The notes: generated by a model from the letters alone, not told the origin. Positions 7,111 through 15,941 are shown, numbered from the stretch's first letter. The stretch: DNA of 36,479 bases from an uncultured Lachnospiraceae bacterium (GCA_947588675.1 CANPYY010000022.1:1-36479), one strand, 5' to 3'. Numbers and translations: made by a program.

Positions 7111-8868
7111 TTACTTTGGTATGCTTTCAGAAAGGCACAACGCCCCGAATCCCGTAAGCGGATTCGGAGTTATTTCCGCCTGGGTAAGCTGTCTTGCGCC
7201 GCTTATCAGATATGCTTTTACCTTTTCTCCATACAAAAACTCATCATTACCGTCCGTTATTCCCCACTGCATCAGACACGCCGCCGCTCCTGTAACAAAC
7301 GGTACTGCCATAGATGTTCCGGTACGTATGTCATATGCACCTCCCGGCGCGGCAGACGTTATATTTACTCCGGGCGCTACAATCTCCGGTTTATTATAAA
7401 AAGCTTCCGTCTGATAACCCCTTCCGGAAAAATATGCGGGCTGCCCCGTTCCCGAATCATATGCCCCAACAGATATTACCCGGCGCGCAGTCGAAGGAAT
7501 GGTCAACGTAGTATCTGCCGAGGGCGTAAGAAATGAAGTATTGGTATTTAATGCTCCTCCCGATGGAAGCCACATATTGTACGCCCCGTATGTAATTCTG
7601 TTAGGATAAAGCGTAATCAGCCATATTCCGCTATTAAAATAATTTCCCTTAGGTATCATTTCAATATATATTTCCTGAAGCACGCTATACGGCGTGGGTT
7701 CTCCAAAATAAACTATTATATCGGTATTATCGAGAGTAAAATTGTTAATGCCCGGTTTTATCACCATACGCCCCGTCATACTTTTATCAGGCGCGGTAAT
7801 GGAAAGATCAAATTCATCATAATAATTTTTCCATATCTGTATACTGAAAGCAGGCGTATATTCATATACAATAATCTCTGCAGTCTGCGGAGCTGCTCCA
7901 AGCTTTTTTGAAAAATGCCTGTCAGCCGCGCCTTCATTACCGGTACCTACACATATGGAACTGCTCCATACTCCCGATATATCGTCGATAAATGTTTCCA
8001 GCAGAGAGTCGCCCGTATGAGAACCGTAACTGTTTCCTATACTTATATTAATTGCAACGGGCATACGCAATTCGGCGGACTTTTTTATTACGTAATCAAT
8101 TCCCTGCATAAGCTCAGTAGTCATTGGAAATGGGTTGTTCTGCGAATTACCAAGTTTTACAACGATAATATCGCTGTCCGGCGCACAGCCGGCATACTTG
8201 CCTCCGCTTGCCCTTCCGTTCCCTGCCGCTATTCCGAGTACATGAGTACCGTGTCCGCTTGTATCATTTTCCGGAACAATTCTATACCTTTCCTGAAAAT
8301 CAGGTTCATTAAGAGCTTCATTTATCTGTTTGGCCGTATATTCCGTTCCTATATTATATCCCTCCGGCGGATTACCCGATACCGACTGGTCCCATATATA
8401 CCTTATCCTTGTAGTTCCGTCATCATTAATAAAATCAGGATGGGAATAATCCACACCGCTGTCTATAACCGCAACGATGACTCCTTTTCCCGTAAGTCCC
8501 GTAAATTCATATCCGCCCTGCAAATTATTACTTCTTTTCTGTACTGCTGAAAAACACGATGCCGATTTAGACTGCTGTACATGAAAAAACAGGCTTTTAG
8601 GTTTTTCCATATATTCTATTTCCGGCATTGCGGCAACTATCTCAATAAGTTCCTCTTTCAGATTAAGTATTGCATAGCCTCCCGTAAGAATTGTAACTGT
8701 AACACCCATATCAATAAGCGAATCCAGATTTCCGTTATACCTTACTACAACTTCCCACTTTTCGCTTTCACTATTATAACCGGTATCCAGATCAAATGTC
8801 CTTTCTCTCTCTGCTTCAGGTACAGCCAGCGCCATATTTAACTGACTTTCAATTTTCTGGTCCTGCAT
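7111..8868 (-). CDS. S8 subtilisin-like serine protease, Csp-like, cytosolic
   Basis: The 585-residue protein is a subtilase with the full catalytic triad: Asp136 in VIDSGVDYSHPDF, His206 in SGHGTHVLG, and Ser519 in GTSMAVPF; GTGNEG carries the oxyanion Asn. It has an N-terminal prodomain-like region (about 35-90) but no signal peptide. An inserted beta-rich domain of about 130 residues (about 330-460) lies before the serine motif. This layout matches clostridial CspB-type proteases and their Lachnospiraceae relatives. Csp proteins act in spore germination in some clostridia, but no germination genes are nearby, so that role is not assigned. The gene follows degV on the same strand. Its weak start site (GCGGGTGATTTT-ATG) lies against a hairpin at 8876-8910. 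Confidence 0.9.
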   Translation of the reverse strand: MQDQKIESQLNMALAVPEAERERTFDLDTGYNSESEKWEVVVRYNGNLDSLIDMGVTVTILTGGYAILNLKEELIEIVAAMPEIEYMEKPKSLFFHVQQSKSASCFSAVQKRSNNLQGGYEFTGLTGKGVIVAVIDSGVDYSHPDFINDDGTTRIRYIWDQSVSGNPPEGYNIGTEYTAKQINEALNEPDFQERYRIVPENDTSGHGTHVLGIAAGNGRASGGKYAGCAPDSDIIVVKLGNSQNNPFPMTTELMQGIDYVIKKSAELRMPVAINISIGNSYGSHTGDSLLETFIDDISGVWSSSICVGTGNEGAADRHFSKKLGAAPQTAEIIVYEYTPAFSIQIWKNYYDEFDLSITAPDKSMTGRMVIKPGINNFTLDNTDIIVYFGEPTPYSVLQEIYIEMIPKGNYFNSGIWLITLYPNRITYGAYNMWLPSGGALNTNTSFLTPSADTTLTIPSTARRVISVGAYDSGTGQPAYFSGRGYQTEAFYNKPEIVAPGVNITSAAPGGAYDIRTGTSMAVPFVTGAAACLMQWGITDGNDEFLYGEKVKAYLISGARQLTQAEITPNPLTGFGALCLSESIPK

Positions 8869-8875
8869 AAAATCA

Positions 8876-8910
8876 CCCGCAAATATTATTATTACAACAA
8901 TACTTGCGGG
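8876..8910 (-). promoter_or_regulatory. Hairpin next to the start of the subtilase gene
   Basis: Arms 8876-8887 and 8899-8910 are complementary over 12 bases with one mismatch and an 11-base loop. On the minus-strand transcript the 3' arm ends in GCGGG, directly before TGATTTT and the subtilase ATG, so the hairpin could block the ribosome binding site. It could also weakly terminate transcription coming from degV, since a TGATTTT tail follows. Confidence 0.5.
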
Positions 8911-8942
8911 CGTTAAATATTATTCATTAAATTTCATATAAA

Positions 8943-9815
8943 CTATCTGTATTTCCTCGTATAGGCAAGCGCCAGCGCTCCCGGTCCTATATGGCATGAA
9001 ACGCTTAACGACAGAGGATTCATTACAATATCCTTATCCGGAAACATATCCATAATTTCTTTTTTATATAACTCTGCCGCAACAATATCATATGTATATG
9101 CAATCTGCAGATAAAAATTTCCGTTATCATAATCATCAGGAAACCTGTTTTTTATATCCTGTATCTGCCCTTCAGTCATGATACGCTTGGCATGTTTTAC
9201 CGACCTCGCTTTCGCATATGCGTCAAGTTTTTCACCGTATATCTGAAGTACAGGTTTAATTCCGAGTATCGTTGCAAGCGCTGCGCCTGCGGGAGTAACC
9301 CTGCCCCCTTTTTTCAGATATTTCAAATCATTGACCATAATAAATATATTGGAATCCATGCTTGTATCAAGCAGTACCTGTTTGATTTCGGCTGCGCTCA
9401 TGCCTTCTTCCGACATTTCTTTTGCCTCCAGTACAGCCTGCCTTTGCGTCACGGATATTCTTTTATTATCCACAACATATACTTTCCCCTCGTAGTCGTT
9501 TGCCAACATCTCCGCAGTTTCACATGAACCGCTAAGTCCGCTTGACATTGGTATATGTACAATCGAATCATACTCGTCCATTTCAAGTATCGAATCCCAC
9601 AGCGCAAGCACATCGCCTACGGTCGGCTGGCTCGTACACACCTCTGCGCCGTCTGCCAGAAGTTCGTAAAATCCTTCCTGCGTAAGGGTAATGTCTTCAA
9701 AATATTCTTTACCGTTAATAAGAAATGGCATTGGCAGAACAAATACTCCTGTTTCCTTAGCCTCCATCTGGGTAATTCCACTGTTACTATCAGTTACTAT
9801 AGCTACCTTAGACAT
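8943..9815 (-). CDS. DegV family fatty acid-binding protein (FakB-like)
   Basis: The 290-residue protein belongs to the DegV family, whose members bind a fatty acid and present it to fatty acid kinase FakA for phosphorylation and phospholipid synthesis. The N-terminal VAIVTDSNSGI, TSQPTVGD, and MSSGLSGSCETA stretches are family signatures around the acyl-binding pocket. IKPVLQIYGEKL and a C-terminal GPGALALAY are also typical. The ATG at 9815 follows GGAGG at about 8 bases; an upstream in-frame ATG at 9884 has no binding site and would add 23 atypical residues. A promoter (9838-9866) between prfC and this gene suggests at least partly independent transcription. No fakA gene is in the window, so the lipid role is from family knowledge. 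Confidence 0.9.
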   Translation of the reverse strand: MSKVAIVTDSNSGITQMEAKETGVFVLPMPFLINGKEYFEDITLTQEGFYELLADGAEVCTSQPTVGDVLALWDSILEMDEYDSIVHIPMSSGLSGSCETAEMLANDYEGKVYVVDNKRISVTQRQAVLEAKEMSEEGMSAAEIKQVLLDTSMDSNIFIMVNDLKYLKKGGRVTPAGAALATILGIKPVLQIYGEKLDAYAKARSVKHAKRIMTEGQIQDIKNRFPDDYDNGNFYLQIAYTYDIVAAELYKKEIMDMFPDKDIVMNPLSLSVSCHIGPGALALAYTRKYR

Positions 9816-9837
9816 GCAAAAACCTCCGTTCCAACTT

Positions 9838-9866
9838 ATAATAACATTTATCCGGCAGCTTGCCAA
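9838..9866 (-). promoter_or_regulatory. Promoter of the degV-like gene
   Basis: TTGGCA (9866-9861) and TATTAT (9843-9838) are 17 bases apart on the minus strand, in the 87-base gap between prfC and the degV-like ATG. Confidence 0.5.
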
Positions 9867-9902
9867 TGTATTCTTAATATCCATAAAATATAGTATTTAA
9901 TA

Positions 9903-11486
9903 CTATTTTCCAAATTCAGTAAGCACAAGTCCTTCATTCCTGTCAAGTACCGTACCGACGCTCCACGGATGCGTAAATAAAAGCAGCGGACGGCCGTGCA
10001 TGTCTTTTACTTTCTTTGTATCAGAAGTAACCGATAATCTGTCTATATAAATATCCTCATTTTCTATCCACCTGATATGCTCGTAAGGAAGCTGCTCCAG
10101 CCGTATCTCAACCCTGTATTCATTTGCCAGCCTGTACTCCAGGACTTCAAACTGCAGCACGCCTACAACACCTACAATAATTTCTTCCATTCCGGTATTA
10201 TATTCCTGAAATATCTGCACTGCGCCTTCAAGCGCAATCTGCTCAATTCCTTTTATAAACTGCTTTCTTTTCATGGTATCAACCTGTCTGATTCTGGCAA
10301 AATGTTCCGGCGCAAAAGTAGGTATACCCTCATAACAGAATTTTTTTCCCGGAGCGCATATCGTATCGCCTATTGCAAATATTCCGGGATCAAATACCCC
10401 GATAATATCTCCTGCATAGGCTTCTTCAACATGTTTACGTTCCTCCGCCATCATCTGCTGCGGCTGCGTAAGCCTTAATTTCTTTTCTCCCTGAACGTGA
10501 TAAACCTCTTTCCCCGCTTCAAATTTTCCTGAACATATCCTCATAAATGCAATTCTGTCACGGTGCGCCTTATTCATATTTGCCTGTATTTTAAATACAA
10601 AGGCCGAAAAATCATTACCAAACGGGTCGATTATACCTTCATTGCTTTTTCTCGGAAGCGGCGGCGTAGTCATTTCAAGGAAATGCCTGAGAAATATCTC
10701 AACGCCAAAGTTCGTGAGCGCAGAACCAAAAAATACCGGCGAAAGTTCTCCTGCCCTTACCTTTTCCAAATCAAATTCGTCGCTTGCTCCGTCCAAAAGC
10801 TCCGAATCTTCCGAAAGCTTATCATAAAGCTCCTTTGTAATAACCGATTCAATATCAGGCGCGTCAAGCGAAGTTTCTATCACTTCCGCCCTGTGTCCGT
10901 TATCGCCCTGTATAAATCTTGATATGACTCCGCTTTTTCTGTCATATACTCCTTTAAAACTTTTACCCGACCCTATAGGCCAGTTAATCGGACATGTATG
11001 TATGCCCAGCACGTTTTCTATCTCGTCAATTAAATCAAACGGGTCGTTAGCCTCCCTGTCCATCTTATTTATAAATGTAAATATAGGTATATGTCTCATT
11101 ACACATACTTTAAAAAGCTTGATAGTCTGGGCTTCTACACCTTTAGAACCGTCAATCACCATGACTGCCGAATCAGCGGCCATAAGAGTACGGTACGTAT
11201 CCTCCGAAAAATCCTGATGCCCCGGCGTATCAAGTATATTAATACACATACCGTTATATTCAAACTGCATTACAGAAGACGTAACCGATATTCCTCTTTC
11301 CTTTTCAATTTCCATCCAGTCCGACACAGCGTGTTTTGCAGCTTTTCTCCCTTTTACGCTTCCTGCAAGATTAATAGCTCCTCCATATAGGAGAAACTTT
11401 TCCGTAAGCGTTGTTTTTCCCGCATCCGGATGAGATATAATTGCAAACGTTCTTCTTCTGTTAATCTCTGTATTCAAATCTGACAT
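9903..11486 (-). CDS. prfC: Peptide chain release factor 3
   Basis: This 527-residue translational GTPase matches RF3, which recycles RF1/RF2 from the ribosome after termination. Visible GTPase motifs are SHPDAGKTTLTEK (G1), RGISVTSSV (G2), DTPGHQDFSEDTYRTL (G3) and NKMDREA (G4). The SEDTYR sequence after G3 separates RF3 from EF-G. The C-terminal EF-G domain III-like region runs through QEYNTGMEEIIVGVVGVLQFEVLEYRL. The length equals that of RF3 in other bacteria. The ATG is preceded by GGGGA at 9 bases and by AAGGAG further upstream. It follows miaB by 32 bases on the same strand and probably shares its transcript. Confidence 0.97.
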   Translation of the reverse strand: MSDLNTEINRRRTFAIISHPDAGKTTLTEKFLLYGGAINLAGSVKGRKAAKHAVSDWMEIEKERGISVTSSVMQFEYNGMCINILDTPGHQDFSEDTYRTLMAADSAVMVIDGSKGVEAQTIKLFKVCVMRHIPIFTFINKMDREANDPFDLIDEIENVLGIHTCPINWPIGSGKSFKGVYDRKSGVISRFIQGDNGHRAEVIETSLDAPDIESVITKELYDKLSEDSELLDGASDEFDLEKVRAGELSPVFFGSALTNFGVEIFLRHFLEMTTPPLPRKSNEGIIDPFGNDFSAFVFKIQANMNKAHRDRIAFMRICSGKFEAGKEVYHVQGEKKLRLTQPQQMMAEERKHVEEAYAGDIIGVFDPGIFAIGDTICAPGKKFCYEGIPTFAPEHFARIRQVDTMKRKQFIKGIEQIALEGAVQIFQEYNTGMEEIIVGVVGVLQFEVLEYRLANEYRVEIRLEQLPYEHIRWIENEDIYIDRLSVTSDTKKVKDMHGRPLLLFTHPWSVGTVLDRNEGLVLTEFGK

Positions 11487-11518
11487 AATAAACAGTCCCC
11501 GCTCCTTTTAAATTACTT

Positions 11519-12970
11519 TTACTTATTAATAATTTCGCCTATGTAATAAAATCCTTTACATTCGGAAAGCTTTACATCCACAATCTGACCTATAAGGGAG
11601 GCGTCGCCGGCAAAATGCACTACAGTATTATTTTCAAGCCTTCCGGTAACCATATTCGGATTATGCTCGTTTATTTCCTCCACAAGCACCGGTTTTACAT
11701 GTTCCTCAAATCTTCCTGTTCTTTCGTTTGCCGCTTCCTGGACAGCTAAAAGAAGCCTGTCAAACCTTTCTTTCACAACATCGTCCGGCACCTGGTTATC
11801 CATCGAAGCAGCAGGAGTTCCCGTCCTTTTAGAATATTTAAATGTAAAGGCGCTGTCAAATTTTACTGTCTTTACTACATCTAACGTTTCCTTAAAATCT
11901 TCCTCCGTTTCGCCCGGAAAGCCTGTTATAATATCGGTAGTTATTGATATGTCGGGCATCGCCTCGCGTAATTTATATACAAGGGCAAGATAATCTTCCT
12001 TAGTATAGCGCCTGTTCATCTTCTGAAGTATCCGCGTACTTCCTGACTGCAGCGGCAGATGTATGTGCCTGCATATCTTTTTCTGCTCTTTCATGGTAGT
12101 TATAAGTTCATCCGACAAATCTTTAGGATGAGACGTCATAAACCTTATTCTTTCCAGTCCGTCTATATCCGCTACCCTTTTTAAAAGTTCTGCAAACGTA
12201 ATTTCCGGTTTCAGGTTCTTTCCATATGAATTTACGTTTTGTCCAAGCAGCATTATCTCCTTAACTCCTTCGCCTGCAAGTCTTTCAGCTTCCGAAATAA
12301 TATCCTCAGGCTTTCTGCTTCTTTCACGTCCTCTTACATACGGAACAATACAATAACTGCAAAAATTGTTGCAGCCATACATTATATTAAGTCCTGTTTT
12401 AAATGAAAATTTTCTCTGTACGGGAAGTTCTTCAACTATACCGCCCGCTTCTTTCCATATATCTATTATCTGTCTTTCAGATATAAACCTCGTATATAAA
12501 AGCTCGGCAAACTTATATATGTTATGAGTGCCAAATATGAGGTCCACATAACTATAAGATTCCCTTATTTTTTTAATTACATGCTCCTCCTGCATCATAC
12601 ATCCGCATAACGCAATTATGCTATCGGGATTTTTCTTCTTGCGCGCTTTAAGCTGACCAAGTCTTCCATATACTCTTTCATTTGCATTTTCACGTACTGT
12701 GCATGTATTATAAATAACAAAATCCGCATCCTCAGAATCAATATTCTCATATCCAATCTGCTGCAGTATTGCTATGATTTTTTCAGAATCATGAAAATTC
12801 ATCTGGCATCCAAATGTAAATACTCCGCATGTAAGTTTTCTGCCCTTCTCCTTTTCTTTTTCCAAAAGATACCTTCTGCACATATCAATATAAAAATACT
12901 GTCTTTCCGGTTCTTCTTCAGGAGGGGACAGTTCAGTATTTATTTTTTCTAAATCTGATTCAGTATACAT
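11519..12970 (-). CDS. miaB: tRNA-2-methylthio-N6-dimethylallyladenosine synthase MiaB
   Basis: The 483-residue product is the radical SAM methylthiotransferase that converts i6A37 to ms2i6A37 in tRNAs reading UNN codons. The N-terminal cluster cysteines are in FTFGCQMNFHDSE (Cys55), YNTCTVRENA (Cys90) and CGCMMQEE (Cys124). The radical SAM motif CNNFCSYC (200-207) follows, and a TRAM domain ends the protein (PVLVEEINEHNPNMVTGRL). The start at 12970 is chosen because GAGAGGT lies 6 bases upstream; the longer frame begins with TTG inside that site. The N-terminal extension of about 40 residues before the methylthiotransferase domain is usual in Clostridia. A promoter lies at 12991-13018. The gene heads the run miaB-prfC-degV-subtilase. 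Confidence 0.96.
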   Translation of the reverse strand: MYTESDLEKINTELSPPEEEPERQYFYIDMCRRYLLEKEKEKGRKLTCGVFTFGCQMNFHDSEKIIAILQQIGYENIDSEDADFVIYNTCTVRENANERVYGRLGQLKARKKKNPDSIIALCGCMMQEEHVIKKIRESYSYVDLIFGTHNIYKFAELLYTRFISERQIIDIWKEAGGIVEELPVQRKFSFKTGLNIMYGCNNFCSYCIVPYVRGRERSRKPEDIISEAERLAGEGVKEIMLLGQNVNSYGKNLKPEITFAELLKRVADIDGLERIRFMTSHPKDLSDELITTMKEQKKICRHIHLPLQSGSTRILQKMNRRYTKEDYLALVYKLREAMPDISITTDIITGFPGETEEDFKETLDVVKTVKFDSAFTFKYSKRTGTPAASMDNQVPDDVVKERFDRLLLAVQEAANERTGRFEEHVKPVLVEEINEHNPNMVTGRLENNTVVHFAGDASLIGQIVDVKLSECKGFYYIGEIINK

Positions 12971-12990
12971 GTTTTTACCTCTCAATAATA

Positions 12991-13018
12991 ATTATATCCG
13001 GTTATTTTGCCACCACAA
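12991..13018 (-). promoter_or_regulatory. Promoter of miaB
   Basis: A perfect TATAAT (12996-12991) has TTGTGG (13018-13013) 16 bases upstream on the minus strand. The -35 element is imperfect and the spacer slightly short. Confidence 0.5.
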
Positions 13019-13037
13019 CTAATATACATAAATAATC

Positions 13038-13057
13038 CCAAGGTTACAATACCTTGG
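13038..13057. repeat. Short inverted repeat between divergent miaB and exchanger genes
   Basis: CCAAGGT and ACCTTGG form a perfect 7-bp repeat around TACAAT. It lies between the two divergent promoters, upstream of both. It could be an operator or a small hairpin; no T tract follows on either strand. Confidence 0.4.
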
Positions 13058-13081
13058 CATAAAAATAATTTTATAAAATAA

Positions 13082-13110
13082 TTGACAAGCTTTCGTAAAT
13101 ATGTGACTAT
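13082..13110 (+). promoter_or_regulatory. Promoter of the exchanger gene
   Basis: TTGACA (13082-13087) is followed after 17 bases by GACTAT (13105-13110), with TG one base upstream as in extended -10 promoters. Initiation would give a leader of about 30 bases before the ATG at 13149. Confidence 0.55.
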
Positions 13111-13148
13111 ATTATTTAATATTTTATTTACCCCGGAGGAATGAAATT

Positions 13149-14138
13149 ATGTATATCGTATTGCCTTATATAATACTTATAGCGGGATTTATACTTTTAA
13201 TAAAAGGCGCAGATTTATTTGTAGACGGCTGCGTGGGCGTAGCAAAGCTATTTTCAATACCTTCCGTCATTATAGGGCTTACAATCGTCGCTTTCGGAAC
13301 AAGCGCTCCGGAGGCCGCAGTCAGCATCACTTCCTCCCTTAAAGGCGCAAATGCAATGGCGGTCAGCAATGTGCTTGGCTCTAATATATTTAACCTGCTT
13401 ATGGTTATCGGAGTATGTTCCATAATAAAACCGGTAAAGGTAACGAAGGATATTATAAAACGTGATTATCCTATATCTATAATAATAACGGTATTATTAT
13501 TGTTTCTTTCAACAGGCTTTTTTACAAAAGGTATCGCCGCAGGCAATCTCAGCCGTATAAGCGGACTGATAATGCTTGTATTGTTCTTTGCGTATATAGT
13601 TCTTCTTATAAACGATGCCCTCAAAAGCCGAAAAAGTTCCGATATAAATACAGACGAAGAAGATGAAAGCCAGCCTCTGTCAATACCAAAATGTATAATT
13701 TATATTTTACTCGGTATCTGCGGCATAGCTTTCGGCGGTGATTTTGTGGTGGACAGCGCTTCTGCTATTGCAAAAACTTTCCACATATCTGAAACCCTGA
13801 TTGGTCTGACAATAGTAGCTCTCGGAACATCCCTGCCCGAGCTGGTCACATCTATAGTGGCGGCACATAAAGGTGAAAACGACCTTGCGCTTGGCAATGT
13901 CGTAGGTTCAAATATATTTAACATACTCATGGTCCTTGGCATGGCAGCAACGGTATGTCCTATCAATCTTTCAGCTATTGCAAACCCTATGTTTACGATA
14001 TATGATACCTTTATATTACTTGGGATTACAGCTGTAGTATATATATTTATCCTTATCAGAAATAATATAAACCGGCTTGAAGGAGCCGTAATGGTACTTA
14101 TGTATTCTTCTTATCTTGCCTATATTATTCTACGCTAG
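13149..14138 (+). CDS. Sodium/calcium exchanger family antiporter (YrbG/CaxA-like)
   Basis: The 329-residue membrane protein has two homologous halves of about five helices each, as in the CaCA family of Ca2+/cation antiporters. Each half carries the alpha-repeat: IGLTIVAFGTSAPEAAVSI (42-60) and IGLTIVALGTSLPELVTSI (218-236), each followed by N(V)LGSNIFN-type motifs. The acidic residues in the SAPE and SLPE motifs bind the ion. A charged cytoplasmic loop (KSRKSSDINTDEEDESQ, about 159-175) separates the halves. The ATG follows CGGAGGA at 8 bases. The 3' end overlaps the convergent alkyltransferase gene by 14 bases. Ion specificity cannot be read from sequence. Confidence 0.94.
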   Translation: MYIVLPYIILIAGFILLIKGADLFVDGCVGVAKLFSIPSVIIGLTIVAFGTSAPEAAVSITSSLKGANAMAVSNVLGSNIFNLLMVIGVCSIIKPVKVTKDIIKRDYPISIIITVLLLFLSTGFFTKGIAAGNLSRISGLIMLVLFFAYIVLLINDALKSRKSSDINTDEEDESQPLSIPKCIIYILLGICGIAFGGDFVVDSASAIAKTFHISETLIGLTIVALGTSLPELVTSIVAAHKGENDLALGNVVGSNIFNILMVLGMAATVCPINLSAIANPMFTIYDTFILLGITAVVYIFILIRNNINRLEGAVMVLMYSSYLAYIILR

Positions 14139-14664
14139 AAGAATGATTCATCATTTCCAGTGTAAGCAGGCTTAATTTAGTTTTAACTCCGGCGGCATAT
14201 CCCGTCAGGCTTCCGTCTTTTCCCACAACTCTGTGGCATGGTACAATAATAGATATAGGATTATGTCCTACCGCGCCTCCTACAGCCTGTGCGGATACTT
14301 TCTTTTTATTCATATCCGCCGCAAGACTGTCTGCTATTTCTCCGTATGTAACCGTCGTACCATATTTAATATTTTTCAGCTTTTCCCATACTTTCATCTG
14401 AAAAGGCGTACCCTGCATATACACCGGCGGCATAAAATCCGGTATACCGCCTGAAAAATATTCATCAAGCCACCTGTCAGTTTTTTCAAATATTGCAAGT
14501 TTATCTGAAATTTTACTGCTGCACATATATTTTTCCGGATAATATTTCTGTCCTTCAAACCAAAGTCCGGTCAGTCTTCTTCCGTTACTCGCTTCAATCA
14601 GAATACCAAAAGGCGACTCGTATATGTGTCTGTATTTATATATATCAGCGCATATATTATCCAT
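14125..14664 (-). CDS. ogt: Methylated-DNA--[protein]-cysteine S-methyltransferase
   Basis: This protein of about 179 residues is an O6-alkylguanine-DNA alkyltransferase. It repairs O6-methylguanine by irreversible transfer of the alkyl group to its own cysteine. The active site is IIVPCHRVVG with Cys143, and the DNA-binding helix region FQMKVWEKLKNI and YGEIADSLA precede it. GKDGSLTGYAAGVKTKLSLL follows the active site as in the family. The start is uncertain: the ATG at 14664 has GGGAG 12 bases upstream, while an ATG at 14688 would add eight residues and has no clear site. It is convergent with the exchanger gene and lies downstream of the pilus operon on the same strand. Confidence 0.93.
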   Translation of the reverse strand: MDNICADIYKYRHIYESPFGILIEASNGRRLTGLWFEGQKYYPEKYMCSSKISDKLAIFEKTDRWLDEYFSGGIPDFMPPVYMQGTPFQMKVWEKLKNIKYGTTVTYGEIADSLAADMNKKKVSAQAVGGAVGHNPISIIVPCHRVVGKDGSLTGYAAGVKTKLSLLTLEMMNHSSSVE

Positions 14665-14776
14665 ATTTACACGCAACTCCCATATCATATTATCTTTGCA
14701 ACGGCCTCCGGCAGACCGCCTGTTACCTTGCCTGCCATAAGACTGTTTTATAATTCAAACCTTTCCCCGTTACGTC

Positions 14777-15913
14777 TTATTCGGGATATGTTTTTATTGA
14801 CACTACTGCCGGCGGTTTATTTTTCCCGGTTGCCTGAAAAGCAAAATTTATACTTCCGTTTATCTCCACAGCAGCATTCCAACCATATTTGGAAGTAAAA
14901 GTAACCTTATTGCCATTAATATCATAGTTATAATTATCGAATGTGTCAATACTTTCAATGTCATCATCAAATATAACTTCTACACTCCATGGAATAACCC
15001 TTATATCACTAATATTCTTTAATTCCAAACTGAAATGTCTTGTAACATTATGCCAGTCACTTGCAGGAGTAATTACACACGTCAGCAATCCCTCATCTGC
15101 AGGATATGTAGGTTCCGGTGTTTCCGAAGGCTCCAGTGTTTCTGAAGGCGACGGCGTTTCTGAAGGCGACGGCGTTTCTGTTGGCAGCGGAACAGGAGTT
15201 GGCGTTGCAGGCGTCGGATTACCTTCTTCTATAATCTTATCCGTATCATCTTTAAAATTATAACACTCTATGTATCGGGTTGTTTCATATAACCCATATG
15301 CCTCGCTGGCAAGCTTTAATTCTACTTTAATAATATTCCACGGATACTCGTTATAATCAGGGCGCGAAAATTTAAGTCTTTCTATATGGTATCCCTGATA
15401 TGCTTTTTTATCAAATGTCCAGTCTACGGGTTCATACACCGTTTCTCCGCCTGCGCCTGATTTTATCACAAAATAATGAACAATGAGCTGATTATCCCAA
15501 TTTGCCGGATTATCGGCTTCATATGGCATGGCGTCTTCCCTGTCCATGCTCTCGTTATAACGATATGTCATAGGCCGTCCACTGTATATTTTCACAAGGC
15601 TTCCGTTTTCATCACGAAATTCAACAGCTTTACCCAAATCCTGTATTTTCATTGTGCAGGAATCCGTACCTCCTAAGGAATCATACTGTACTCCTGTCAC
15701 CTGTGCGCCCGATAATTCTCCCGCAATTTTATTCATTATAGTATCCGATACCTGTTTCCCATATTCTACGCTTTGTATCTCTGTATATACTTTTATTGCA
15801 GAAGCTACTATCTGACCGGTAAGCACAACAAATATACTGATTAGTGCAAACGTCACTATCAGCTCTACAATTGTTACGCCTTTTTTGTTATGTATAGGAT
15901 TCTTTTTTCTCAT
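14777..15913 (-). CDS. Type IV pseudopilin with Pro/Thr/Ser linker and C-terminal CBM2-like domain
   Basis: The 378-residue product begins with a class III signal: a basic leader ending NKKG, then VTIVELIVTFALISIFVVLT with Glu at position +5, so PilD should cleave after the Gly. A pilin-like region follows to about residue 230. Residues about 230-272 form a Pro/Thr/Ser-rich linker (NPTPATPTPVPLPTETPS and SET repeats). Residues 273-378 resemble a family 2 carbohydrate-binding module: aromatic DWHNV, LELKNIS, IPWSVEVIF, YGWNAAVEI and GSINFAFQATG in CBM2 order. The ATG at 15913 follows GGGGAG at 5 bases; a GTG at 15949 would overlap the upstream gene and lacks a site. It is the last gene of the pilus operon. 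Pilus-linked polysaccharide binding is inferred; the CBM call is by eye. Confidence 0.85.
   Translation of the reverse strand: MRKKNPIHNKKGVTIVELIVTFALISIFVVLTGQIVASAIKVYTEIQSVEYGKQVSDTIMNKIAGELSGAQVTGVQYDSLGGTDSCTMKIQDLGKAVEFRDENGSLVKIYSGRPMTYRYNESMDREDAMPYEADNPANWDNQLIVHYFVIKSGAGGETVYEPVDWTFDKKAYQGYHIERLKFSRPDYNEYPWNIIKVELKLASEAYGLYETTRYIECYNFKDDTDKIIEEGNPTPATPTPVPLPTETPSPSETPSPSETLEPSETPEPTYPADEGLLTCVITPASDWHNVTRHFSLELKNISDIRVIPWSVEVIFDDDIESIDTFDNYNYDINGNKVTFTSKYGWNAAVEINGSINFAFQATGKNKPPAVVSIKTYPE
15120..15190 (-). repeat. 18-bp tandem repeats encoding the SETPSP linker
   Basis: Three 18-bp units (15120-15137, 15138-15155, 15156-15173) and a partial fourth unit lie inside the linker of the CBM-bearing pseudopilin. 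The middle two units are identical. They encode Pro/Ser/Glu/Thr hexapeptides and could change linker length by slippage in steps of six residues. Confidence 0.75.
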
Positions 15914-15941
15914 TTTTCTCCCCTGCCGGAATATCTGCCGC

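Noticed and set aside
7915-8550. 211-codon plus-strand open frame
   Set aside because: It lies wholly antisense to the catalytic core of the subtilase gene and shows no protein-like composition.
14665-14776. Terminator of the pilus operon
   Set aside because: GC-rich self-complementary stretches exist, but no stem followed by a T tract was found, so none is annotated.
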